NCBI GenBank assembly: GCA_037783415.1
Contig: JAZGTN010000149.1
Location: 1,798,001-1,862,000 of the forward strand
Origin: Leptasterias polaris
Lineage: Eukaryota > Echinodermata > Asteroidea > Forcipulatida > Asteriidae
Reading direction: 5' to 3'
DNA length: 64,000 nucleotides
Shown piece after piece: positions 36,301-45,110 of this stretch (position 1 is its first letter; every line of letters starts with the position of its first letter). The translations under genes were made by a program, and so were the position numbers. The notes under the pieces are model-generated. The model was not told the origin of the DNA and did no database searches. It saw nothing but the letters and a program-made list of their open reading frames with translations.

Positions 36301-36679
36301 AAAGCCAATCTATCCCGCACAACCCGTGGGTATTGCACCCGTGAAGTATTGCACCATTGAGATAAACCACTAAGAGTCTCTTTGCATTATGTTTTTCTCT
36401 TTCGCTGCAGGATTGAATGATTCGAAGTGTGAAATCTACGACATTTTCAATGATAAACCACTGACAACTCGTGTCACTGAAGATGGAAACTTCATTGTGT
36501 CGAGAACCGTTATCACATTCGACAACAATTTCGTCGAAGTAAACACCAAAAACAACAAAAATTGCCGTTACTATAACTCTGCTCCACATAATGTCGTTCA
36601 TTGGGGCATCATCTTAAGTCAGTCCAACTGGCTTTTCTACGAGCCTTGCGACATGTCTTGGCCGCCAAGCACAAATTAG
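30372..36679 (+). CDS. Putative secreted PAN/apple-domain protein, two exons joined across a 5.6-kb intron
   Basis: Exon 1 (CDS from 30387) encodes a signal peptide and a PAN/apple-like cysteine domain. Exon 2 (36411-36679) encodes an 88-residue C-terminal part. Exon 1 ends in phase 1 at a gtaatt donor and exon 2 starts in the matching phase after ctgcag, so the junction reads ALIG-LNDS. PAN domains mediate protein or carbohydrate binding in secreted proteins, so an extracellular role is likely. Extra exons in the intron cannot be excluded, and joining these two exons is inference. The RAG1-like gene lies inside this intron on the other strand. Confidence 0.5.
30387..30831 (+). CDS. PAN/apple-like exon with signal peptide
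   Basis: Start at ATG 30387, 15 bp after a tatttcag acceptor, which suggests a 5' UTR intron. MNLLLCLFILTTSAYV is a convincing signal peptide. Cysteines follow at VTCAAFCIQDDDCSAFKYC, KLCNL and SGCIYF, the spacing of a PAN/apple fold. An acidic linker (EEIKEEYTSES) leads to the donor. 148 codons plus one base. Confidence 0.65.
31000..33092. other. Intron of the PAN-domain gene, left part
   Basis: No exon recognised. C run at 31572-31584. It also forms the 3' flank of the RAG1-like gene on minus. No CAC-type terminal repeat that pairs with the other side was found here. Confidence 0.35.
33093..33385 (-). CDS. RAG1-like exon 4: C-terminal core-end motif
   Basis: 293 bp, phase 1 in, stop at 33093. 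Contains ITPKMHLLENHAVEQLSRFG, then NEQGGELIHTEFN and MRRHHLSTTPEV. The order (helix, G, acidic-G-G-E, H or N, basic helix, HH) parallels RAG1 IIERDGSIGAW, SEGNESGNK and KHHWLY, where the E is the third catalytic residue. Ends in a basic KKAKIEE. Confidence 0.7.
33093..35115 (-). CDS. RAG1-like protein lacking the central catalytic core (N-RAG family)
   Basis: Four proposed exons (35115-34908, 34831-34074, 33704-33473, 33385-33093) join in frame into 496 residues. Start ATG at 35115. Residues 1-69: zinc region with LCRVC, then HPNKLCWRC, matching the CRIC and HPTEFCHNC pattern of the RAG1 N-terminus. Residues about 70-320: a basic linker (KGGRPVKRN), then a RING finger (ICAICQ, CEHNYCSSCLEQW, CPVCQ) followed by VCTVC and HVC, like the RAG1 RING plus adjoining zinc finger. 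Residues about 400-496: TPKMHLLENH and NEQGGELIHTEFN, resembling the RAG1/Transib end with its SEGNESGNK glutamate. The region holding the first two catalytic aspartates is absent, so strand cleavage is not expected. RAG1 is the recombinase of adaptive immunity; RAG1-like transposons and N-RAG proteins are known from invertebrates. It could be a domesticated protein or an eroded transposon. Confidence 0.72.
33473..33704 (-). CDS. RAG1-like exon 3
   Basis: 232 bp, phase 0 in and 1 out, after a tttgtgcag acceptor. Encodes a basic start (SPRKSTKSGPPR), then helix-rich sequence with FEDIFLKFADAHFAINHRRA. The donor gtaattac at 33472 begins an 87-bp intron that happens to stay open, so a single-exon reading is possible but less likely. 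Confidence 0.65.
34074..34831 (-). CDS. RAG1-like exon 2: linker, RING finger and second zinc site
   Basis: 758 bp, phase 1 in and 0 out, acceptor ctcaag, donor gtatgt. RING ligands: C-x2-C in ICAICQ, C-x-H-x2-C-x2-C in CEHNYCSSC, C-x2-C in CPVCQ. A second set, VCTVC plus DHVC, fits the C2H2-like finger that packs on the RAG1 RING, and CNCDLC follows. The end WTWLKLSAHKGNDVRLKTPGR resembles N-RAG proteins I recall from other invertebrates. Confidence 0.75.
34908..35115 (-). CDS. RAG1-like exon 1: N-terminal zinc region
   Basis: 69 codons plus one base, from ATG (MNTLQFHQLALDKLCRVC) to LTH. Pattern CxxC, then LEILYSINIWLDDSTRHPNK and LCWRC, compares with RAG1's AKVFRIDV...HPTEFCHNC. The donor gtaaac at 34907 is inferred. 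Without splicing, the frame continues to a stop near 34786 and the RING frame cannot be reached. Confidence 0.65.
35120..36410. other. Upstream of RAG1-like gene, within the PAN-gene intron
   Basis: No exon recognised. The ORF at 35500-35805 has no motif. It probably includes the RAG1-like promoter (minus strand), but no clear TATA element was identified. Confidence 0.35.
36411..36679 (+). CDS. C-terminal exon of the PAN-domain gene
   Basis: 269 bp, phase 1 in, stop TAG at 36677-36679, after a ctttcgctgcag acceptor. Encodes LNDSKCEIYDIF, a beta-rich middle (VSRTVITFDNNFVEVNT) and WGIILSQSNWLFYEPCDMSW. I do not recognise the fold. Three cysteines suggest an extracellular domain. Confidence 0.5.
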
Positions 36680-37262
36680 CCTAGAAAAGGACCAGTGCGT
36701 GGTGGTTTGTTATCTCTTCCCGTGAAATTATGTTACTTGCAGGTAGAGGGAAAACCACATATTATTATTATGTAACGCTGCCCGATTTATAGTGGCTCAA
36801 GTTAATTGTTTTATTTAATTCACAAATTGAACATACCTTGCTTCAACACCTTGTATAGTGATCACGTGAGATCACGTGCAGATTTGCAGCAACTATGACC
36901 TCTATGCGTAACTGTTGACCCTAAGCGGGTCAAGATTATGATTATGTTATTTACAAGCAATTGATGATACTACTAACTAAATACATTCTAACTACAACCT
37001 ATACAAGCCTATACACCCCTGTGTACTGCATGTCTTGTATTTATATAGTCCAGGATCCATAGACTTTCAAGTCATGGTTTACACCTTTTATAATTAAAAC
37101 TGAATTTGTTTGGTATTTTTGATGTTCGTATTTTCTTCGAATTATCCACAAAAGTAAAAAACTTGCCTTGGAAATTCCTAAACTCAACAATTAATTTGTT
37201 TTAGTATTGTCAAAGAAAAATTACACACTTCTACGTCACGCCCACAATTTTGCATTTATTTC

Positions 37263-37868
37263 AACGTTGGGCCAACGTTGGCCCAACGTATGAATGTTAT
37301 CTGGGTTGTAAAGTGACCTCTTAGACTGTACAACATTTCCTGACGTTGGCACAACCTTAGGACGCCGATGTTAGGTTGCCCATGTTATAACTACGTTATG
37401 CCAACATTGGAAATCGACCTGTTATACGGCACAACATTTCCCGACGTTGGCATAACATAAGGATGCAGACGTAAGGTTGCCCGTATTTTAACTACGTTGT
37501 ACAAACGTTGTAAAGTGACCTGTTATACTGCACAACATTTCCCGACGTTGGCACAACCTATGAAAGCTGACGTTAGGTTGCCCGTATTATAAGTACGTTG
37601 AGCTAACATTGAAAAACGACCTGTTTCACTGCACAACATTTCCCGACGTTGGCACAACCTATATTAGCCGACGTTAGGTTGCCCCTATCATAACTAAGTT
37701 GTGACAACGTTGTAATTCTAACTGTTGTGTTTCATACTGTTTACCAACGTTCGTACAACGTTTACAAACTGACTCCGACCTTCCCAACGTCTGTTCAACG
37801 CTCGTTTTTTGATGCCGACTTTGTCGACGATCACCGACGTTGGCCCAACGTACGCATGTTAGCTGGGG
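37263..37868 (+). repeat. Tandem repeats of ~100 bp rich in CCAACGTTGG palindromes
   Basis: Units recur at about 37341, 37441, 37541 and 37641, each with 'cgacgttggcacaac' and 'gacgttaggttgccc'. The two borders share 'cgttggcccaacgta.g.atgtta.ctgg'. CpG is retained in most units. Non-coding. Confidence 0.8.
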
Positions 37869-38109
37869 TATGTGTACGTACATAATAAATATGATTTATG
37901 AACACAACCCTCTTAAGACCAGCTGTATTACAAGATTTTGTGAAGCATCTCCATGTGAAATAACATTCTCAAACAAGTTTGGTACAAACTGTTAATTAAC
38001 ATCCTAATAAAATCCAAACAAAGCCGTGTTTCGGTTGCCAAGTGTCATCTCTGTATTCATAAGCCACTATCTCGGGGTTGTTTGAGAGTACTCTTTTGCA
38101 TGGAGATGC

Positions 38110-38329
38110 TGCACAATATTGTGTACTATACATGATGCGTCTGAAGTTGATCGTGAATGTGCATCGTCATTATCGTGTACGTACACCTATCGTGTATACA
38201 TGCAAATGATAATTATCGTGCATGGTGGATGATAATTATTATGTACGAACATGATAAGTATCCTCTACGTACAAGATAAGTCCGGAGTTACCGTGCCATA
38301 CATGATAGTTATTGTGTTCATCCAATAGT
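38110..38329 (+). repeat. Degenerate 'atgataattatcgtgtac' repeats
   Basis: Irregular ~25-bp repeats of 'tacatgataattatcgtg' type. They continue on the far side of the LINE insertion (38839-38905), so the LINE tail was inserted into this array. Confidence 0.6.
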
Positions 38330-38838
38330 CATCTAAGCGCTTTCGTCAAGTGCATCTGACATTGCGCACTCTGTAAGTTTCCTCCACTGTACTCTATCAG
38401 CTGCCAAGTGCCAGGTATTTCGGTTATTGATGTTTAGGTCCGTGGCTTTCAGGTCTTCATTTATTCTTTTCAGCCATGTTGTTCTTTGACCGCCCCTTGG
38501 CAGCTTGTGATGACGTATACACTCCATAAGCGCTTGCTTGGCTGATGTTTCATCAGGTAGTCTCAGGAGATGGCCTGTACATCTCAGGCGTCTTTTTGCG
38601 AGTATGACACTCCAAGGTTTCTCGTTGTTTTTTTCATAGAGCACCTTATTTGACACCTTTTTGGGCCACTGAAGGCCGAGGATTGAACGCATGAGCCTCC
38701 TGTGAAAGGCGTCGATTTTCTGTTCTAGTGACTTGGTTAGTGTCCATAATTCACTGTTGTATAGAAATATGGATGCTATGAATGCACGGAATGTTTTGAG
38801 TTTCGTTGCATGGGAGATCGAGTTGCTAATAGTAATAA
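38330..38838 (-). mobile_element. 5'-truncated LINE tail with 12-bp target duplication
   Basis: Encodes 169 codons of the region after a reverse transcriptase: FHRRLMRSILGLQWP, LRCTGHLLRLPDE and RGGQRTTWLKRI, the usual C-terminal part of several LINE groups. TCATCCAATAGT occurs on both sides (38318-38329 and 38839-38850), exactly bounding the insert. The catalytic domain is lost by 5' truncation. The intact frame and perfect duplication suggest a fairly recent insertion. Confidence 0.85.
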
Positions 38839-39337
38839 TCATCCAATAGTAATAATGTATGTATGATTGTTATCATGTACATACATGATAGTTATTAACA
38901 CGTACACAAAAAGTGCAGAGTTTTTTTCATTCAAGTGGCGGCACTACGCTTCCATGGTGTACAAACTATGTCTGCAGGAAGTCTAAGCTATGTGGCTCTT
39001 TTGTAAAGAAGTGATTTCACTAAACTGCATACACAACAATAACCTTAAATTAGTCATGTTCATTTTTATTTTTGTTTTACATGAAGGAGTCCATTTTTTT
39101 ATTTCTCACAAATAGACTGGATATAAAGTATTTTTGGGGAAAATTGGTAAATCTGTCTGTAATGTCCCACGTTGTCAAACAACCACTTGAAAAGGGCGTT
39201 TTTTGCATTTTTACAGCCAGACCCAAATTCAGACCCATGTTAAATACCCATCAAAGGTGTGATTGGTCTATCCTTATATCAGGTCACACATATACACCTA
39301 GTTTATAACCAATTAATGTAAAATAAAATAAAATCAC

Positions 39338-39565
39338 TCGGACATTTCATTTAGCCTGCGGAATGCTTTTTCGTAATTTTTGAGACCACAAAAAAATTTC
39401 TCACAAAACAGGCATTTTACGAGGGAAATTTGACAATTCAATTTTCATGAAAAGTTTGCATTTTAATTCCTCAACAGAGAAGAGAAATCTTTTCTAATTA
39501 CCCCCTTCATACTAAACCAACATGTCTCAAAAATGACGAAAAATCAATCCGCAGGCTAATATGTC
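39338..39565. mobile_element. ~230-bp MITE with TTAGCCTGCGGA ends
   Basis: 'gacatttcatttagcctgcg' at the left is mirrored by 'tccgcaggctaatatgtc' at the right, and 'ttttgagacc' is mirrored inside. Non-coding. Confidence 0.55.
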
Positions 39566-39569
39566 AGTT

Positions 39570-41080
39570 TTTACAGACCTATGCCTTGATATAAAAATGT
39601 CCTATGCTACTTTTGACAGTATATTCTACTTGATGGGGTACAAGGTACCCTGTATATTAATTTGCAGACATATCTTATCTTTGTAGATATAGGCCTCTAA
39701 AATGCCCAAAACACAACAAGTAAATTCAGCCCTGAAGGGGCGGGGCTTAAAATTTTAGGGATCAATCTCAGAAATGTTAAGGAGTAGGTTTCTAAAATTT
39801 TGTGGGTGTTCATGACACCCATAGGGGAATTTTAAAAACATAATTAGCAAAATCTGAGTTGGAGCCTGCCAACCAATCAGGTGAGTTGGCACGGATTGAC
39901 CCTTAAGGCAATGTAACAATACGCATGGGGGGGGGGGGGGGGGGGGGGTAAGTCTGATATTTAAGTCATCAACAGTTTCACATCAAGGTGGGGTATTCAA
40001 CAAGCCTACAAAATGCTCAGGAAAAGGTGCCTGATTGATGTAAAAAGTCCATTTTTGAGGCAGTATTGTCACAACAGGATACAATTGCCCAAGTTTTTCT
40101 CACTAGATATGAAAAGACCAATGTTGGCCCTAATCACAACTAAAAGGAAAATATTCTGCAAGTTAAGTGATTTATTACGTGTACCAGTCACGACTGACAG
40201 TCATCCGAAAATACATTAGGTCGAAACAGGCGCCTTCTTTGAAGGTTTTAATAACCATTGTGATGATTATAATTACTATAGAAATATTCAGAATTCTTTG
40301 ACGAATAGTACTTTTTTCAATTAACCTTATCGGAACCAGTCGTAATGGTGTTGGTGTTTGTGTTGTCGTGAGTGTTGGTGCTGCAGCACGTCCCACAGGG
40401 AAAACACCAAATACCACCGAAATAACATAGGTGTGCTAATTGCCACGAAATTGTTTTGTTCCAGTTTTGACAAGTTAGTGCACTCCTCCAAGCAATGCAG
40501 AACTGTTCTGACCAAACAAATGAAGGGCTTACTGTATTTATTGATCTGTAATAAATACAACGTCATATTGTGATACGGTACCTCTGCAGATACAACCCAT
40601 CAGGATAGTAGCTGGTTACGAAAACAAAAAGTTATTTGGGAAAACATGAACATAGGTTGGCCCCAAGCTTGCTATCTCATGCCAGCCTGATGACTGGACT
40701 ATCCACGAAAAGTAACCGTAGTGCACAATTCAACCTGTCTGATGTATTCAGGAGAACCAATTAAATCAACACATATTCCGAAGGCATTTAACTGTACTTA
40801 TCGGTGTATTTGTAACGTGGACTGCATGGGAAGATGTGCTACACATGTAGTGATTGTGAGAAAGTTGATACCACAAGTTTGCTCACATCCATTACTCAGC
40901 CACTAAGAAAGTAGCTCCGGAGGGTTGACAGTTAAAACAATAAACACAGGTTTTATTTGTTAATCTTGTTAATCAACATCAATACCAATTCTGATACAAT
41001 TCTGACCAACCCACTTCCGGTGGTTATTATAATTTTCTTCACAGGCACCCAGGCACACAACATCCTTAACTCTGAAAATT
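39570..41080. other. Intergenic, mostly unresolved
   Basis: G run at 39927-39948. One cysteine-rich open frame at 40721-40906 is described in the findings. No other exon is supported. Confidence 0.35.
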
Positions 41081-41788
41081 AATGGCAATAAAAACTTACT
41101 TGGTAAGAAGTACAGCAGCTTTGGGTAGTATAATGAATTTTGAGAAACTTTTTACTTCGAAGTACCACGGTTATGGGAAAATATATCACTTTTTATTCCC
41201 CAGAATTTGAATCTGAGAAGCGTTTCTGTCTTCTCAGCGTTTCTGTCAGAAACGTTTCTCAGACTGTGTATTCCTATGGGGAATATTTTTCTGCGTGGAA
41301 ATATTCGCAGCATCTGGGCGCACATGATTCAAAATACTTTCACCATAGCAAATCCAACTCTATGATAAAGCCTTTCTTAAACAAAAGGATAAACATGTAC
41401 TCTGCTCGAAAGGAACGGGTCGACCAGATTCGCTAGCAAAAGTCACCATGACACCATGACACCATGGTCGGTACCTTGTTTTATAGATGAAATCAAAGAT
41501 ATAAACAAGTGATTAGAATTGTCACTCATTGTAAATTGGTACGAATAATCTGGATCGTATTACTCGACTAACTCCATTCAAATTGTAAAGTATAAGACAA
41601 ACGCAATCGGAGCTCGTGTTACAAGAATAATTTCCACACTTGGTGTTACCGGTTGGCTTTAATAATCAAAGAAAAAGCAGGGTGATGTTCTTAAATGATC
41701 AAAGTCATTGTGTTGTGTAGTGTCGTGTACAAATTTGTCAAGCAATTTTCCTTAATACACAATACTTTGTGCATTGAAACCACACAAT

Positions 41789-42330
41789 GGGTGCGTTCGA
41801 TTAGCTTCCCCGGGTCGACCCAGGTCTTCCCCCGGTGCGTTCGAATAGCTTTGACGTCATTCGCGGAGCTCACCCGGGTCAGCCCCAAGTGCCCTGCTTG
41901 TGGAGCGGGTCACTTGGAGCTGCCCCTGGTTCATGACGTCACGGCGAAAAACTTTCTCAATGGCCACCATTTTGTTTGTAATTCAGCGGGACATTTTAGG
42001 AAGTTTGACACACATTTTCGCCATTACAACAGCGTTTTTGTGAGCAATAAGTATTTTTTATTCGAAGTTGGGTACCTTTGTATCACTGTGGGATTGTAAA
42101 AAATTGTTTAATGTTGCAGTTTTACCTTGAGAATAATTATTCTACGATGTTTTCGTGAATCCACGGAAAGTATCGGACATACGGCACAAAATGGAAGTAG
42201 TTCCGGTCGGCTGTCCCAAGATGCATCGGTGTGAATGCTGGGGGAAGTTGGCGTTCGATTAGCTCATGGTTAGGGGCTCACCCGGATGAGCAGACCGGGG
42301 TCGACCCGGGGAAGCTAATCGAACGCACCC
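41789..42330. mobile_element. 542-bp MITE with GGGTGCGTTCGATTAGC ends
   Basis: Terminal inverted repeats of about 32 bp (GGGTGCGTTCGATTAGCTTC onward to GGTCGACCC) are near perfect. Inner 'gcgttcga(a/t)tagc' and 'cacccgg' blocks recur inverted. AAT flanks both ends, a possible 3-bp duplication. No coding capacity, although an ORF spans part of it. Confidence 0.75.
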
Positions 42331-42339
42331 AATAAATCC

Positions 42340-44600
42340 AACAAGCACGCGGGCGCGCACGCGGTGGGTCAATGGACTGCACCCTTAGTATTATATTATA
42401 TATCTATGGTTTGTATGGGGTTAATGATCGCGTGACGCAGACGCAATTGTGCGCATGAGTGAGTGTAATTAGCATAATTTCATGGGAAGGGTCTATTTTG
42501 GTTAACATTATGTAATAATTGTAACAACATTAATGTATTTTGTCGTATAAACATGTTTGGTATCAAATTAAAGCTATTGGTGCATGGAATGCAAATATAA
42601 AGATGAAAGAACAAAAACATAAAATCTTGGCCACGTTACGGTCACTCTAATATCAAATATGAAGGGAAATGTAAGCGATGCGTTATAAAATGTGGATATT
42701 GTGCCTGAATTGTGAAATACAGGAAATCAAAATTATATTTAACTGTCAGTTGAAAAGATGTGTACAATTTTGACCCAGGTACGATGTAAACCAGCCAACT
42801 GGATAGTTCAGCAATCAATGATCACCTGAATGCATGGTAAGAGACCAAATATTAATCTTAGACCGGATGGATGGTGAGGGATTGACGCGATATTGCGCTT
42901 GTACAACATTCTTGTTCAGGAAGTATTGCTGCATGGTGGGAGCGATCGATTGTCAACGATACGCCTAGTGACAGTGGTGACGGGGAGGGGATATCATTAG
43001 GATTATGAGCATCTACTACTCAGCTATCCATAACCTAGAAGTAATGCGAGGGGACTATAATGACAGAAACAATAGTGACAACAAATTTATAACAATTTGC
43101 AAGAAAAGAAAATCAGATTATGTTTTTTTGTTTTAACTAAAGAAATCAAATTTGGTACTTGATGCGAAAATGTGCTATTTAAAAAGAACTTATGTGAAAT
43201 TGGATATAACTACAATACTTCGTAGCCTAATGCACCCAAAATGTTTGTTGAATGTTATCACCTTTGTAGTTTCTTTCTTGTAAATCATACGATTAAACAC
43301 TTTAAAATTACCTTGAACAAAACAGCTTGATAATTGAGCACAGAAACACATCCTAGAAATCTTGGATAGCAGAACGTCTTGAAAACTACTTTTAATTATT
43401 TTAACCCACACAATTTATGACCTAAAAAAGGAAAGGTAGAAAAGGAGTTTAACCTATGCCAGTGTCTGTGGAGTAATTATTATTACACCCGAAACGTGTC
43501 ATGCTGGATAAGCTTACAGGAAATACATATTGCTAACAACTTCCATTCACATTGTACAAAATGTGGTTCTTGTCAAATTAAGTTATACGAAATTTAGGCA
43601 AATGACGTCACTGGAGTAAGGCGCGTCACAAAGAGATAAACAAAACTGCTAATTTACCCATCCTGCGCGTTGCACTGTAGTAATAGCTGTTTTTCCATTG
43701 TTCCCCAGGTGTTTCACCTCCACGATGGCGGCAAAAAACTTTATGGTAAATTGTAGATTGATGTTAATTGGCACTGTTGCCGATCTTCCAGGCATCAATT
43801 CAAAATTAATGTTAAGATGAAAACCTGTTTACCCTTGATTCTTATGTTTCGGATAATCTGTACGACTGTAGGTACGACAATAAAAGTGAACTGCATGTAC
43901 CACTCAGTGTCTCAATAGAATGTACTTTTTGAGAAACATTAGTAACACAGTTGGCACAGCAGAGAACCAACGTACAACTCGACTCACATAATTTATGACC
44001 TTAGCTGGATATATAGAACCAGGTTACATTAGTGAGGGGCGAGCGTTTTACGCACAAGCCAACAATGTAGACCCCCATAACCCTCCCCTAACAAAAATAA
44101 ATAAATACAAAATAATGGAAAACAATTCTGGTTGCTATATATTATTGTACTTTGTTACTATGTGCTGCTACTCTATAACGTTAAGACATACAAATTACGG
44201 TGAGGTTGACAGAAGCCTCTTCACCATCACTGCTTTCACTGTGTTCTTCTAATGAAGTTTTTAACCAGCTGGCGAAGTCGTGCTCGTTTCTAAAGAAATA
44301 AAATCGAAACCGAATATTTAAATAAAAAGCAGCCCTGATTTTCTTTTCAAAACACGAAACCGAGTATGAATTGTGAGTGGATCTTGCCGTGTTCGAGAAG
44401 GTGATTATTTACAACACCACAGATTCAAGCAAGTATTTATCAGGAGAACAGTAGTCAGTTTTCATAAATAAAGATCTCTAATTATAAAGTTCTTTCAGGT
44501 ATCCATCCTTCAGTGAAATATTTCCACCTGAAATATTAGAAGACTACGGACATCAACATTTTAACGGAAGTCCAACACGGCAAACGCTGTGCTCGCTCGT
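42340..44600. other. Region between MITE and gene B, no gene seen
   Basis: Gene B's last coding exon, the counterpart of gene A exon 15, is expected below 44967. I could not identify it here or further left. A segment at about 43600-43740 resembles the 'gacgtca...atggcgg' type repeat also at 57648-57824. Confidence 0.35.
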
Positions 44601-44611
44601 AGTCTACTATA

Positions 44612-44790
44612 TGCGCCCACTATCAGAGAAGTTCTAACCACTGCACAAAGCTTCAGTCAAAACCACTACTGATGCTTCAGCTCCAACTACTGCCGAAGCT
44701 TCAGCCACAGCTACTTTTGAAGCTTCAGCCATAGCCACTGTTAAAGTTTCCGCCGTAGCCACTGCCAGAACTTTGGACACGGTCTTAGTG
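44612..44790 (+). repeat. Degenerate 'gaagcttcagccacagccact' repeats
   Basis: Imperfect units with 'gcttcagcc' and 'gccactg' follow each other. In one + frame they read as Ala/Thr-rich peptide without stops, but there is no start or paralogous match. The right end resembles 14255-14310. Confidence 0.45.
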
Positions 44791-44966
44791 TACTTTGCGT
44801 TTATGTGTCATGAAATATACAATGGAGATTTACTGATCATTATTAAAGGAGTCTGGTCCAATTTTGATTAAAAAAAACGCAAATTATTCATTTTATATAT
44901 TTTGACACCTGGCAACGACAAGGAGGCGATTTTTTTTTGGATGTTTTTAAATATATGCTAGGTTAC

Positions 44967-45110
44967 CTGTTCAAGGTCCGTGCGAAGGTTGTGTAGTTTG
45001 TTGGTTTGGTCTTTGACCGACTTATCCGATGTTAAGGATTCACCATATCTCTGTGACGTCATCATACTCAAACTTAGCCGAGATTCGTCGGTTGTAAGCA
45101 GCAGACGCAT
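44967..45110 (-). CDS. Gene B exon 14: C-tail and coiled-coil start
   Basis: 48 codons, phase 0 to 0, acceptor ctgatag, donor gtaacc. Starts MRLLLTTDESRLSLSMM and ends NKLHNLRTDLEQ, aligning with gene A VYLLTVDETDISLSMM and KLTQLHAELDS. Start equals the residue after FIPK. Confidence 0.85.
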
